Shown: positions 12,310-23,211 of the stretch, piece by piece
Position numbering within the stretch: the stretch's first letter is position 1
Layout: each line of letters begins with the position of its first letter
Origin: Laetiporus sulphureus 93-53
Taxonomy: Eukaryota > Basidiomycota > Agaricomycetes > Polyporales > Laetiporaceae
DNA length: 64,000 bases
NCBI RefSeq assembly: GCF_001632365.1
Contig: NW_024468511.1
Coordinates: forward strand, 1,143,884 to 1,207,883
Direction: 5' to 3'
The notes under the pieces: generated by a model
Database searches by the model: none
What the model was told of the DNA's origin: nothing
What the model saw: the letters and a program-made list of their open reading frames with translations, nothing else
Program-made: the position numbers and the translations under genes

Positions 12310-12725
12310 CTATAAATGAGCCCGCAACCTTGTTCGGAGCAGCCAGTTTCCTGCAAGCGGTCGCAGCATTCGCAAAGAAAGCCACCGTTGCTGGTCAGCT
12401 CAGGCTGGTCAGTGGAGCTGGCTAAGAGCGGTGGAAACGCCGTCGGCACGAGTGTTGATCAGCTGGTCACCGTTTGATAGTCCATTACGCGCAGTTCCAT
12501 GTTAGAGAGGAGGCGAGCTAGATATCTCGAAAAGAGGAAGCGAGCATGCTGACAATATTATCGTGGAAAGCGGTCACGGTGAATATCATAAATTGTGGCA
12601 GCGCCATCGCCCTATGCCTCACTGATCCTGCCCACCGTTGCTTGAGATTTGTTCTATTTGACTGTCAATCTGCTGCAGATTCAAGCTCTGATTAGCATCA
12701 AATTAGTGCTGGATGGATTTGTGTG
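12310..12725. promoter_or_regulatory. Divergent promoter region, BOR1-like / ABHD12-like
   Basis: The 416 bases between two start codons pointing away from each other must hold both promoters. I see no clear TATA box and no named factor site. Confidence 0.4.
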
Positions 12726-14242
12726 ATGGCAGACACTAGACCCTCCACTCGTCCCAGCCTGGGCTTCCTTGCTCGCGCACACAAGTTCGCATTCTATGCT
12801 ACTATCTTATACGTGGTGGTGGTCGTCCTTCTTGCGCATCCTTTCATCCAGCGACAGTACGTCCTACATTATTATTCGATTTCAAACTCGTGTCTCACGT
12901 ATTGGTCCCAGTGTCTCTTATCAGCATGCCATCACGGAGCCATGGCACACCACGTTTGACGTTCCGGAAAGGTATGGACTCGCCCGTGAGTACCTCTTGT
13001 GATAATAGATCTGCTATAGCGTCACGATGTGGTGATGAAGAGCTGGAGCATGGCACCCAGTAACTGTGTGGCAGTCGTGTTCATTGGTTGTTGGATCACT
13101 CATTCACCTGCACCGATGCTCTAGCGGGCAAGACTCTCAACCTCAACCTAACAACGTCTGATAATGTCACCCTCGGTGCATGGTTCATCCTTGCGGATCC
13201 GTTTTATCAACAGCGTCGGCGCTCACATCCATCACCGTACCTGTCTTCGCAACCATCCCTCTCAACAGTGGAGGAAGCAATCAATGCTGGCCCCACGATC
13301 CTCTACTTTCATGGTGCTGCTGGGTCCCGCTCGACGACCTGGCGCATTCAGCACTACATTGCATGGTCCGCTCGCATGCAAGCGAATATCTTCGCCATCG
13401 ATTACCGCGGCTTCGGGGACAGCGCAGGCATACCGTCCGAACCTGGCCTCGCGATCGATGCATACACAGCGTGGAACTGGCTCATGGACCACGGCGCTGG
13501 GCCACAAGACGTGCTCATCATTGGGCACAGCTTAGGCACTGGTGTAGCGAGCAAACTGGGGTCGCAATTGGCGAGAGAAGACGTGAAGCCGAGAGGAATC
13601 GTGCTGATTGCGCCATTCTCCAGCGTCTCCGCGCTGATAGAGACATACGACCTCTTTGGCGTCCCGTTGCTGCAGCCCTTGCAGAACTTTGCTCTTGGGC
13701 GAAGTGAGCGTTCATTTTCGGCTCACTGTTCGAGAGGTTTGTTCACATTGGCTTGCACAGAGCTCATTAAACGCCTCGCGCGTGAGGCATATGATACGCT
13801 ATCAGTCATTCGAGTGAGTGATCCCACCGGCTGGAGCGCTTTCGAATTATCTGACGTTTCACAGGAGTTCAACGTGCCAACGCTGATCGCACACTCGACT
13901 AGCGATATGGAGGTCCCGCACTCCCACTCCCGCACGCTTCTGGACCATCTGCTCGGCCCCCTTCTCCCGCCTGAAGTCCCGCTCCCGCTCGAGCCTGGGA
14001 AACCAATATCCCACGAGCGCTTTACGGCGTTCACCGAGGCGCAGGCCAAGCGCAAGGAAGCACGGACTGCGTTGGTCAGGAAAGTAGAGGTGCCTGCCTT
14101 TGGCACGATGGAGGAGTTTGACGGAGTTTATGGTCGAGTGGTGTACGTGGAGACCTCCTGGGGCGCCCATAGCAAGGTGGGCCTGCAGGAAGGTGTGCAG
14201 GATGCAATCTCCTCGACGTTCCGGTTGGGCGGGAATCTATGA
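12726..14242 (+). CDS. ABHD12-like alpha/beta hydrolase, membrane-anchored
   Basis: Serine hydrolase of the ABHD12/ABHD13-like group, probably acting on lysophospholipids or monoacylglycerol at a membrane. The ATG at 12726 opens a short N-terminus with one transmembrane segment (FAFYATILYVVVVVLLAHPF). The next small exon encodes FDVPERYGLA and is followed by a 149-nt intron (12986-13134). The catalytic domain holds the oxyanion loop YFHGAAGS, DYRGFGDSAG, and the nucleophile in IGHSLGTG (about 13520-13545). After two more introns come the Asp in HSTSDMEVPH and the His in SWGAHSKVG (about 14157-14180). The introns near 13704-13760 and 13814-13864 are 57 and 51 nt and contain no in-frame stop. 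The triad is complete. Confidence 0.87.
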
Positions 14243-14506
14243 TCTGTATTTAGATGAAACTAGCGAAATTGGTGCTTAAAGCTGTAGAAATTAGATCACA
14301 TACCGACGGTAGCCGCATGTGCGTCGTCCGCCAGTTTGAAGATCAATCCAAAGAAACTATTATTCATAGTGTACTAAAGTAGAGCCATGTTACGGTCCCA
14401 GATGTCATGAAGATATGTGAGGTCCATGAGGTAATGCCCCAGGCATTTGCCAATGCCTGTAAAACGTTTCGGTATCGTCTTCCCTGCAAAGCTGAAGTAT
14501 CGCAGT

Positions 14507-15206
14507 TCAGCCTCTATTCCCAACTAGTATCCCGAACACAGCAGTGATGATAGCGCAGAGCGCGAGGGCAACCAGCACACTGCTGACACGGGCGACAGGG
14601 AACATGCCCTTCACGAGCGCATATTGCACCGTGAAGTATCGCGCGACACCGAGGAAGAGTACGCAGAGACCGATGATGACAATTGTTGCACCGAGTGGCC
14701 GCGAGTACCTCGCCAGTGCAGCGTTGCTGGCTCCGGCAATGGCGAACAGCTGCACCAGGGCTGTTATGATGTAGACCCGTTCAGTAGACCAAAAGCCAGC
14801 ATCATGTCTGGGACGCACCGACTCCCGCAGATGCTATCGCGAGACTTGTCCGCACATATGCAAGGAATGTCCGTTCGGATGCCAAGTGGTCGCGTGCAAC
14901 GCTTCCCGAGTTCTCCAACGTCCATGCTGGATCGAGCTTGTGCCACAGCAGCTCCAGCCCTTTCCTTCTCCTCCTCCCCTTCCTCTGCGAGCCGTTGGTC
15001 CCTGAAACGCTCGGTTCTGGTGGTGTCTCTGTCTCCTGCTCAGGAGGCATGTGGTCTTCATCCGGCTCTGCAGGCGAGTCTCCCCTCTCGCGAGAGCCCT
15101 TGTGGCGCGAATTTGGGTTCAGGGTGGTGCATGATGGCGGTGGCGACGCCGGGATGCCCATACTTTGCGCGCTGTCCGCCAACTGTCTCTCGACTGGGTT
15201 GTCCAT
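14507..15206 (-). CDS. DUF202 family small membrane protein
   Basis: Predicted three-helix membrane protein of the DUF202/YidH-like family; its biochemical role is not known to me. Exon 1 (14819-15206) encodes a hydrophilic N-terminus, a basic cluster QRKGRRRRKG and the family signature ARDHLASERTFLAYVRTSL, where conserved Arg and Glu lead into helix 1. A 58-nt intron (14761-14818) is followed by exon 2 (14507-14760) with helices 2 and 3 (TIVIIGLCVLFLGVARYF; SSVLVALALCAIITAVFGI). The stop is TGA 14507-14509. Related SPX-containing fungal proteins carry this domain at their C-terminus, but no SPX domain is present here. Confidence 0.85.
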
Positions 15207-15709
15207 AGCGCTAAGAAAGGAGACGCACGGTGGGCGGGTGTAAGCTAGGTGGGTGCGCTGACCGCACTACTCTTCTCGTCAATTCGTAATTGTGGGAGCG
15301 ACTTCCGAATTCCTGAGAACTTATTGGATAGGATCCACGCTCTCATATGGAGGCAACGGAAGGCTAAGTATGGCCAAGGAGAATCGGTGCGGAACATGAA
15401 ATGTCTCGTAGTTGACATGGGCGTCACGTACAGGTAGCCGAGCGCGGGACGAAGCGATGGTGGCTGGCTGCTGGAAACGTTGGGAGCGGATCATTGGAAC
15501 GACTGCGGTTAGCGATCCGTACCGCAAAGCATCAAAAGGCATGATTTCCGACGGCCACGTGTATATTTAGAAACTACTCGTCGAGTGCAGGGTTGTGCAC
15601 AACATTGCATTCATGCATGCGATGATAACACATAGTGATTCCATGATGCCACCACATCACACATATACGCAAGGATGACCACCAGCTACGAAGCAGTAGT
15701 CTGCACCTC
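15207..15709. other. Intergenic region upstream of the DUF202 gene
   Basis: About 500 bases with no supported gene. A CACGTG E-box-like palindrome lies at about 15556-15561. This segment holds the DUF202 promoter and the ETF-beta 3' region. Confidence 0.45.
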
Positions 15710-16852
15710 TTAGGATGACACCGCAGTGATGCCTGCCTCCTTAAGTTTCACAATCAATTCGTCCACGCTCGAAACCTATTTTTATTTGAACAGTTAGTCC
15801 ACGAATGGAAAACGATCTTCGCAAAACGATACCTTTCCGCCGCCAGCACGCTTAGGAGGCTCCGTAACCTTCACCGTCTCCAATCGTGGAGTGAGGTCGA
15901 CCTGAAGGTCAGCAGGTGTCAATTTCTCGATTGGCTTTTTCTTCGCCTTCATGATGTTAGGCAATGACGCGTATCGTGGCTCTGGACACGAGTCAGCTAG
16001 GTTTTCAGCGTTTCGAAACGCTAACCCTCACCGTTAAGGCTGCATTTGTACCCACAATCAGCAACATGCTACTGTCGGACACCTCGAACACTCACCGAAG
16101 ATCTGTAGTAACGACGAGAGGTAAACGGCAGCGCAGCTCCTCCAGTCCACCATCAATCTCTCTCATAACAGTAGCCTCCTTCTTCTCAACGTCCAGGTCA
16201 ACCTTGCTTGCAAACGTCGCCTGCGCCCAGTTCATAATACCCGCAAGCATCTGCCCCGTCTGACCTGCGTCGTCATCGATTGCCTGCTTGCCCATGATCA
16301 CCAGATCCACGCCCTCCTTCTGGCGCTCAATCACCGCACGCAAAGCCTTCGCGATACCCAGAGGTTCGGGGGCGGGGGCGGAGTCTGGAATCTCGACATG
16401 GACGCCCGAGTCGGCACCCATGGCGAGCGCGGTACGAAGGGTCTCCGCTGATTTTGAAGGACCAATCGTTACCACTTTAATAGACTTCACTTGGTCCTTC
16501 AGACGTTCCCGAAGCCGCACAGCCTCCTCAATGGCTGTGAAGGTATCATGTCAATAGGCGATGTCCCGATGGTACATAGTGCCACAGCATACGGACCGAT
16601 CTCGTCAAATGGATTCTGAGAGAGTCTACGCGTTCAAGACGATGGACTCTTGAAAGCAAGTGCAAACACACCATGGAATGCTTGACATTGAGATCGACGC
16701 CCTTCTGGTCGGGATTCACGCGGACCTTCACCGCATAGTCAACCGTCCTGCAATGACCGTGTTAGCCACGTTTCTCCGCCCCACCCACAGGCTACGACGT
16801 GCCTTTTGATGGGCACCAGAATGTTGAGCAAGCGTACTGCTGAGGGTCTCAT
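15710..16852 (-). CDS. CIR1: Electron transfer flavoprotein subunit beta
   Basis: Mitochondrial matrix ETF-beta, the AMP-binding subunit of the FAD flavoprotein that passes electrons from acyl-CoA dehydrogenases to ETF-ubiquinone oxidoreductase. The start is ATG 16850-16852 ([17 protein letters not shown]), the typical N-terminal strand. Small exons add [10 protein letters not shown] and KHSMNPFDEIA-type segments. The main exon (about 16092-16540) has [22 protein letters not shown] and [20 protein letters not shown], the ETF signature. Downstream exons contain [11 protein letters not shown] and end in [10 protein letters not shown], with TAA at 15710-15712. All family motifs are intact. It is the neighbour of MPP-beta, another matrix protein, on the same strand. 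Confidence 0.92.
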
Positions 16853-17430
16853 CTTGAGGTAGTTTCGGCGGAGCGGAATGCGGGGTAGTGGCAAGAAGGC
16901 CCTACATATAGGCCAAGTAATAAGGTGTTGTAATTGCCGGTCAACCGACATTTCCATATAGGGAAGATCACCCGACCGCCAATCGCATGAGTCCGACTCG
17001 CACTTCTCGTGTGCCCATCCTTGTAATTATGAGCACTGTGCGAGCCTTTAGACTGCACATGCAGATTGCGAGAAGACAGCGGTCTGAGCGATGCATAGAG
17101 ACTCGCGCCTCCCGAGTGCGACGAAGAATGATGCATGATGTCTGACATGAATCTCCTACACTTCATCACAAACCGTCTGATAGAGTAGTCATAAACTGGA
17201 TCTCTCAATAGCGTAGGCATTTCGAGCCGGAAACCGGCTTCAAAACATGCCCTGGGCAGACGGTCTTCCACGCTACGAAATGCAGGTTTCACGCCAACTG
17301 CGGACATGTTCTTCAAGGTCGCGAGCCACGCCTAGCGAAATCACGAGTACTGTCGATTGCAACAACGGACTCACAATCGTGTGCGGAATCCTGTGGAAGT
17401 CTTCATGATCTACGACTTGCGACAGCTTCG
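16849..17430 (-). CDS. Uncertain hypothetical protein between ETF-beta and MPP-beta
   Basis: I do not recognise this frame. A 155-codon open stretch (16849-17316) can be extended upstream through an apparent intron (about 17332-17374) to LLSKLSQVVDHEDFHRIPHT. Its middle part (LLRDPVYDYSIRRF, VMKCRRFMSDIMHH) reads like real protein, but the tail is low in complexity and no clear start codon or first exon was found. Its TGA overlaps the ETF-beta ATG by two bases. In a eukaryote that suggests it is either a chance frame in the ETF-beta promoter or a gene whose end I have drawn too far. Confidence 0.22.
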
Positions 17431-17706
17431 ATAGCAGCTGAAAAGAATGTGGCTACCAGATCGACAAGACGGGCAAGCCAAACTTGGCGGCGAGCACACA
17501 GCACAGATTAACTATTGTCTGGATGCAGTCAGCCCTTGAAGGTAGAGGTGGCGCGCGTTTGGAGTATTAATCCCTCTGCCGTAGTTCACAGACAACGAAG
17601 TGGATGTAACAGCTAATTTTACGTCTATTCCTAAGCGTACATCGTCTGTCCCGTCAGGTATACTGTAGATTACGAAGAGTCAGATCATGCTCACCACGCC
17701 TCAAAA

Positions 17707-19303
17707 CTAGTAAAGCAATGATGACATGTCCGCACGAATGCGATTGTAATCCAGGAGACCCTCAATCGGCCCAATAGCAGCGATAGCAATCTGGAGACAT
17801 CGTTAGCCTCGCTTGGCATGAGCAATCAGCATACTCACATCCTGATCCCAGAGATACTTTTGCGCCACCCGCTTGATCTCTTCTGGCGTAACCGCATCGA
17901 CAGCCTGCTCAATTTGCTTGGGCGTCATGCGGCGGCCGCTGGTGACGAGCTGTCGTCCAATGTCCTCCGCAATCGCAGTGGTGCCATCAAGGCTGAGCAG
18001 CAAGCTCGCCTTCAACTGACTCTTTGCTCGCTCAACCTCAATTTCCGTCGGCCCAATCGACATGCGCGTCCACTCCTTCAACGTGAAGTGTGCGAGGTCG
18101 TCCATGTTCATGTAATTCTCCGTCACATGGTAGATACCCCAGAGACCAGTGTCCGAATAGGACGTCGAGAACGACATGAAGCTGTTCGCGAGGTTGTGCG
18201 ACGAGACAATGTGCGATAGGCGAGAAGACATGAGCCCAGCAGCGCCCAATGAGCGGTCCCAGTTGCCGAAGATCGACTGCATAACAAGCATCGGGAAGTA
18301 GTCGGGCGAGCTCCAGCCAACACCCTCCACAGCGATGGCGATGTGTGCCGTGGACATCGAGTCATCCCGGATACGCACCTCCTGTCCGACGAACTTGGTC
18401 TTCGGGTGCGAGAGGCGGCCAAGGGGAATGGGGTTGGAGGACACGGGCAGAGCTGAGAAGTGCTTCTCAGCAAGCTTCACTAATTCCTCGTGGTTGACAC
18501 CACCCGTGCCGACGAGCACCATCCGGTCGGCGGTATAGTTTGTCTTGATGTACGACGCGAGGTCGTCCCGATTGATGGATAAGATGTTGGCCTTGGGACC
18601 AAGAATAGTCCTACCAAGGGGCTGGCCTGTGAGAAAATCGCCGAAAGATCAGTGTCTATGTATACTTAAGCCGTGATGTCGGGCTGAACACACCAGCGAA
18701 CGCGACCGAGTGCAGGTGGTCGAACACAACCTCCTCCATTTGCTTATCCACCTCCTGCTGTTCCCGCAGAATCACGTCACGCTCTCTCTCGATCGCAGTG
18801 GTGTCCAGCTTCGAGTTCTGAAGGATGTCGCTGATGATGTTCACCGCGGTGCCGACGTCCTTGCGGAAGCTCTTCGCGTAGTAGACTGTCTGCTCACGCG
18901 AAGTGTAAGCGTTCAGGTGCGCGCCGAGGTTTTCCACTTCCAGCTCGAGCGCGTGCTGGGTGCGGTGGTTCGTGCCCTTGAATGCCATGTGCTCCAGGAA
19001 GTGCGCCGTGCCGTTCGTCTTGTCTGTCTCTGCGCGCGAACCCGCGTCGATCCAGACGCCGACGGTGGCCGTTTGCGCATGAGAATGCGACTCGGTCGCG
19101 ACAGTCAGACCGTTAGAGAGAGTCGTAGTCAGGGTTATGGGGCTGGGTACATTCACCGCCGTCGCAAACGACCGCAGCGGTCGCTAAGAATCGGTGGAAG
19201 TTTTGGTCGACGGCACCCAAAGTAGTGCTTTCGGGAAGCTCACCTGTGCGCGTGCTGTGCGGACTGCACGCCCGAGCGAGACGGAGAGCGTTCTTGAAAC
19301 CAT
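17707..19303 (-). CDS. MAS1: Mitochondrial processing peptidase, beta (catalytic) subunit
   Basis: Matrix metalloprotease subunit that removes presequences from imported proteins together with MPP-alpha. Exon 1 starts at ATG 19301-19303 and encodes a short Arg/Ser-rich presequence ([20 protein letters not shown]). After an intron the M16 core begins ([13 protein letters not shown]). The inverted zinc motif HFLEH (HxxEH, about 18985-19005) and the downstream Glu of the [18 protein letters not shown] region are present, as is [10 protein letters not shown]. The next exon (17803 onwards) contains [10 protein letters not shown], the substrate-channel block [15 protein letters not shown] and [14 protein letters not shown]. 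The last exon encodes [17 protein letters not shown] and stops at TAG 17707-17709. All catalytic residues are intact. Confidence 0.94.
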
Positions 19304-19730
19304 CAAAACCGTTGAGAGAAAGAGCTCGTCACCGACAGAAACGATGCTCTCGGAGAGATTCGGTCAGGAGATGACGAATTGTTGAGTCTCCGATTGGTTG
19401 GTATCGTACATTATGTTTAAGCTCCGCTTGAAGAGCCACTTACAAAGCGTTTCATTCCGACTAAGCTGATAGCCTACTGAACTATTATTACAACTCATAT
19501 GCAATCTGTTAATGGTCAACGCAGAGTGAATAAGCACACCAAGAAAACTTGACCGTCGGTGCGACAAACATTATGATGACTTGCTGCTTGCAACCGGTAT
19601 AATTTCGATTTAATATGCACATGCATTGAGCCTTTCGATCCGTCATCCCCTTCCGACAAACGGCATCCTAGTGGCCCTGTGATAACGATTTTGTTAGGAT
19701 GCACGAAACTCACGCATGCGGTACATTGTC
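19304..19730. other. Intergenic region, MPP-beta promoter side
   Basis: Contains the MPP-beta promoter and the 3' region of the downstream short-chain dehydrogenase gene. No other feature is seen. Confidence 0.5.
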
Positions 19731-20739
19731 TCACATTATGTTGAAGGTGAGGACTGTCACTTCGTGTGGGAGTCCTGCAATGTACGCGACCGCATCTCCG
19801 ACATGCTTCACGTCCATCATGTGCTCGGGAACTATTCGTCCGTCGGGTTGCATCGCCCCGTCCGAATGGCTCCCGGCCATGTCCGTTTGTGCGTTTCCTA
19901 GTGCGATGGGATGCTGTTCAATGTCATGGAGGTCTAAATGAGTCGGAGGGGCATACCGATGTCAATCTGCGTGCAAGTGATGTTAAACTTTCGTCCATCC
20001 AGTAAGGTCGATTTTGTCATGCCCAACACGGCATGCTTGGTCGATGTGTACGGAGTAGAGTGCGGACGAGGGGTGTATGCAGAGATTGACCCGTTGTTGA
20101 TGATACGTCCTAGATGTTTTTTTAATGTTTAATGAAAACTTGCCATACGATAATGGACAACACGGTGCACGTACCGCCCTGGGGTGTCTGGCTCTTGAAG
20201 ATCTTCACTGCCTCGCGTGTGCAGAGGAAGGTCCCGACCAGATTGACATTGACCACTTGCTCAAATTGCGAGAGGGTCAGCTCCTCGATCGGGATTTGCG
20301 GAGCGCTAATGCCAGCATTCTGCCATCATGAATTAGTCGGCACAGGACGTATACAACGTCCGCAGACTTTACATTGAACAGTAAATCAAGCCGACCTACG
20401 GTCTTAACTGAGAAACGTGACGGTTGTAGGTCTAGAGAAAACTAACCAAAACGGCTTATGGTCTGTCGAAACAGATCTAACACCATCTCCTCACTAGTGA
20501 CATCTCCCTGGATGGCCAGACACTGCTCAGGATCGGCACACATAGCCTTCGTCTCGAGGAGATTCTCCAGACGTCTCGCGAAGAGGACGACTGACCATCC
20601 CTTCTCAGACAGCGCGATAGCACTCGTACGCCCGATACCTATGTGTTTGACATGAGCGCATTGCAGCATTGTCGTTTTAGCATCAATAGACAATAGACAT
20701 ACCGGATGATGCGCCAGTGATGATCGCCACTTTCGCCAT
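19731..20739 (-). CDS. Short-chain dehydrogenase/reductase (SDR)
   Basis: NAD(P)-dependent oxidoreductase of the classical SDR family; the substrate is unknown. The start is ATG 20737-20739. The cofactor loop is split by an intron ([10 protein letters not shown], then [14 protein letters not shown]). The Asp-Val block (IQGDVTSEE) follows, then the NNAG region and the active-site stretch [20 protein letters not shown] followed by KHA, giving the Ser and the YxxxK pair. The next block, [15 protein letters not shown], is typical of a fungal SDR group. Several 50-60 nt introns are needed. The last exon reads [20 protein letters not shown] with TGA at 19731-19733. The length of about 260 residues is normal for the family. 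Confidence 0.87.
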
Positions 20740-21538
20740 TGACTCTGTCTCGATGGAGGCTACGTATCAATCGTGCCCCTCCAAAATTAAGAATGAAGTC
20801 ACGGTCTATGTCGGAATCCTGGATATGTTCGCTTCGCACGATACACGGATGCCCGGGACGCCAATTGCGAGGCACGAGGATGTACGGCCCGGGAGGGGGC
20901 CACGTCAATATTCGCCATCCACCGATACGCGCCCACCGATTCGGTCATAAGTTCCCAAAAAGCATCGTAACGCAAAATCAATAAGAGAAAAGTCCTTCGC
21001 GGTCACATGCGACGCCTCATTGGCACGACGCGTCTGTGGCGGTGGCGTCCGACGTCACTTTAGTGGATGGGCACTCTAGTTATTTTGGCTCCCTTTCTCA
21101 AGACCTCAACTGGATCCTTTCACGAACAACGCTGAATGTATATCTGGTGGTATAGATGAATATAAGGTTGCATATCTAACTCTGAAGCGGGTATCGGCCA
21201 TTCATTTGTAACCATTCTGTTGTTGTGGCCAATGGCCACACTGAGTTGCCACGAGTTCATATCGGAATATATTGTCCCTTTGATGCCACACAGAACACGT
21301 TTTTGTAATAAAACAGTGTACCACATGCTCGGTGTGGCCTGTGCTTCTTTTCAAAGGCCATATTGATGAGAAGGCTTTGGCCGTCACGGTCGCGATACAT
21401 AAAAAGCATCTAACCACAAGACTCCATAGTCATTCCCTTCCACCTGAAGTCAACGGCCCTCACATACACATATCTACCTCTGCTCACTCGAACTCATCCG
21501 GTCTGGTCGACAAGTACTCAGGCTTCATTCATTCAGCC
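20740..21538. promoter_or_regulatory. Divergent intergenic region, SDR / YxY-repeat gene
   Basis: About 800 bases between two divergent start codons. No gene is supported. No clear TATA box or known operator was recognised. Confidence 0.4.
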
Positions 21539-22985
21539 ATGCAAGGATTGTCTAACGGGAACACAGAAGAAGCACCAATTCTGGCTGGCGTCGTCAACTT
21601 TAATCGCGCCACAATGCCACAGGAGCCAGGACGCGAAACTGATCCTCTTCTCCTATTCCGTCGTGTCCCTATTGTTCCCTACACCTCTGTGGCCGAACGG
21701 ATATTTGCGAGGGAAAATTCTCCCTCGCCAGCTATGACCTCGACTAGGAGGACCGAATTCGATGAGTATCCTTGGATGTCTGCAATGAGGCAAGGGTCAC
21801 ATAATTCCGACCCTCACGTGCGTGCAATGCACGCAACGAGGATTGTTAGCATGTACAATCAATGGGACGCGAGCAAATTGTCGCAACTAGGTGCCTCGTT
21901 TAGCATCTGCCTGGAGGATAATGTGTCTCAAGAGTCAGCGACGGTTGCACACTTTGCTCGGGAGGTCCACGACCAATTGCCGAGCCGTGAGTCGAAACAT
22001 GATTTTGAGACCTATCTCAATCGATGCGCGTTGAATGACTATTTGGAATGTTGGGAGCCTGTAAGTCACTCTTGTTCCTCTTCCTATTGTAGGCGATGCT
22101 GAGATCCCGGCTGAAACAGAGAAACAAGTTGTCCTTAATCACTGCCAGTCAACGCGATGGAAAGCGAGAATGGGTCTCGAAGTCTCTGTTACCCCACGCT
22201 ATGGTGTCTGTGGCATTCATTGCGGATCTGTCCGTCGTACATCTGGCACATTCCGGGTATGTTTACAAGTGCATAGACATTCTGGTCAGGGAATCGTGCG
22301 CCATCGAATACTTGCACGCGTTGCGCACCGTTTTCACGCGTTTCGACCAGCACCTGCTCAACAGTATCCCAATTGATACGAAGCAGTTCGCGTGGAGACT
22401 AAACGATCTAGATCTGAAAGACAATGCGAGCATCGCAGGGCAACGATTCGGGAATGACGAAGTGCAGAGGATTAAGAAGGTCAGTATAGACGATATCAAT
22501 TGCATGAACGACTCACCGTTAATCTACTTGCGCAGGATCTGATGAGTTTTCTACCGCCATGGGCCAATCCGGAATATGTGTCGACGGATCACGAATGGTT
22601 TGCAGCCCAGGTGTCGCCGCCACTTGAAACATATCAATACGCAGCCTCCGATCACTGTCCGCTGCCTCCGAGCAGGGCTTACCAGTACGGAACTCGGACA
22701 CCGGCACAGCACCCAAATGATATGTATTGCCAGTACTCTCCGGAAGGGGAGCCACAGACCCCGAACCAGGCATACGAATATTCAGTGCTGCCACAAGAGC
22801 AGCCTGCAAATCAAGCGTACCACTATTTACCTGGCACTTGGATAGCTGGTCCGCAACCGAAGTCCCCAAGCCACGCAAATCACCATGCAATATCCCCGCA
22901 GCCGCAGCCTCCCAACGAGCCATATCTCTATCATACTAGTTCCCACTCTCAGAGGGAAGTGTCCAAAGGATGGTACAATTACTGA
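21539..22985 (+). CDS. Uncharacterised protein with C-terminal YxY repeats
   Basis: No known domain recognised. The ATG at 21539 is the first in frame. Exon 1 encodes a Ser/Pro-rich N-terminus and a helical region (REVHDQLPSRESKHDFETYL). After the intron at about 22061-22091 follow a basic helix (MLRSRLKQRNKLS) and a hydrophobic, helix-like segment (HAMVSVAFIADLSVVHLAHS) that could be a membrane or core helix. After a further intron (about 22480-22536) comes a tail of about 145 residues. There the motif AYxY or its variant recurs (TYQY, AYQY, MYCQY, AYEY, AYHY, PYLY) every 15-16 residues, with one longer gap before the last copy. The tail is Pro/Gln-rich and probably disordered. Stop TGA 22983-22985. 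Coding is supported by consistent frame and splice sites, not by homology. Confidence 0.6.
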
Positions 22986-23211
22986 ACGACGACCTTGTGT
23001 CTTGGCCATAGAGTGTTATCCTTCCTTCTAAATTCGACTCTTGATGCGCTGCCATGCCTATGGTCACCGGCCATGTAACGTTATTTGTCTACATAGTACA
23101 AACAGCTGGAATATGAGATTATATATGTGCACAGTGAGGCGGTAGGATCTGTGCAGGGATGTTGTCAGAGCAACTAGCGGAGATTACGGACGGTTCGTTT
23201 GGTACTTGCGT

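Noticed and set aside
22261..22293. A 33-nt GT-AG segment in the YxY-repeat gene
   Set aside because: Very short, a multiple of three and stop-free; the read-through sequence looks like ordinary protein, so it is kept as exon.
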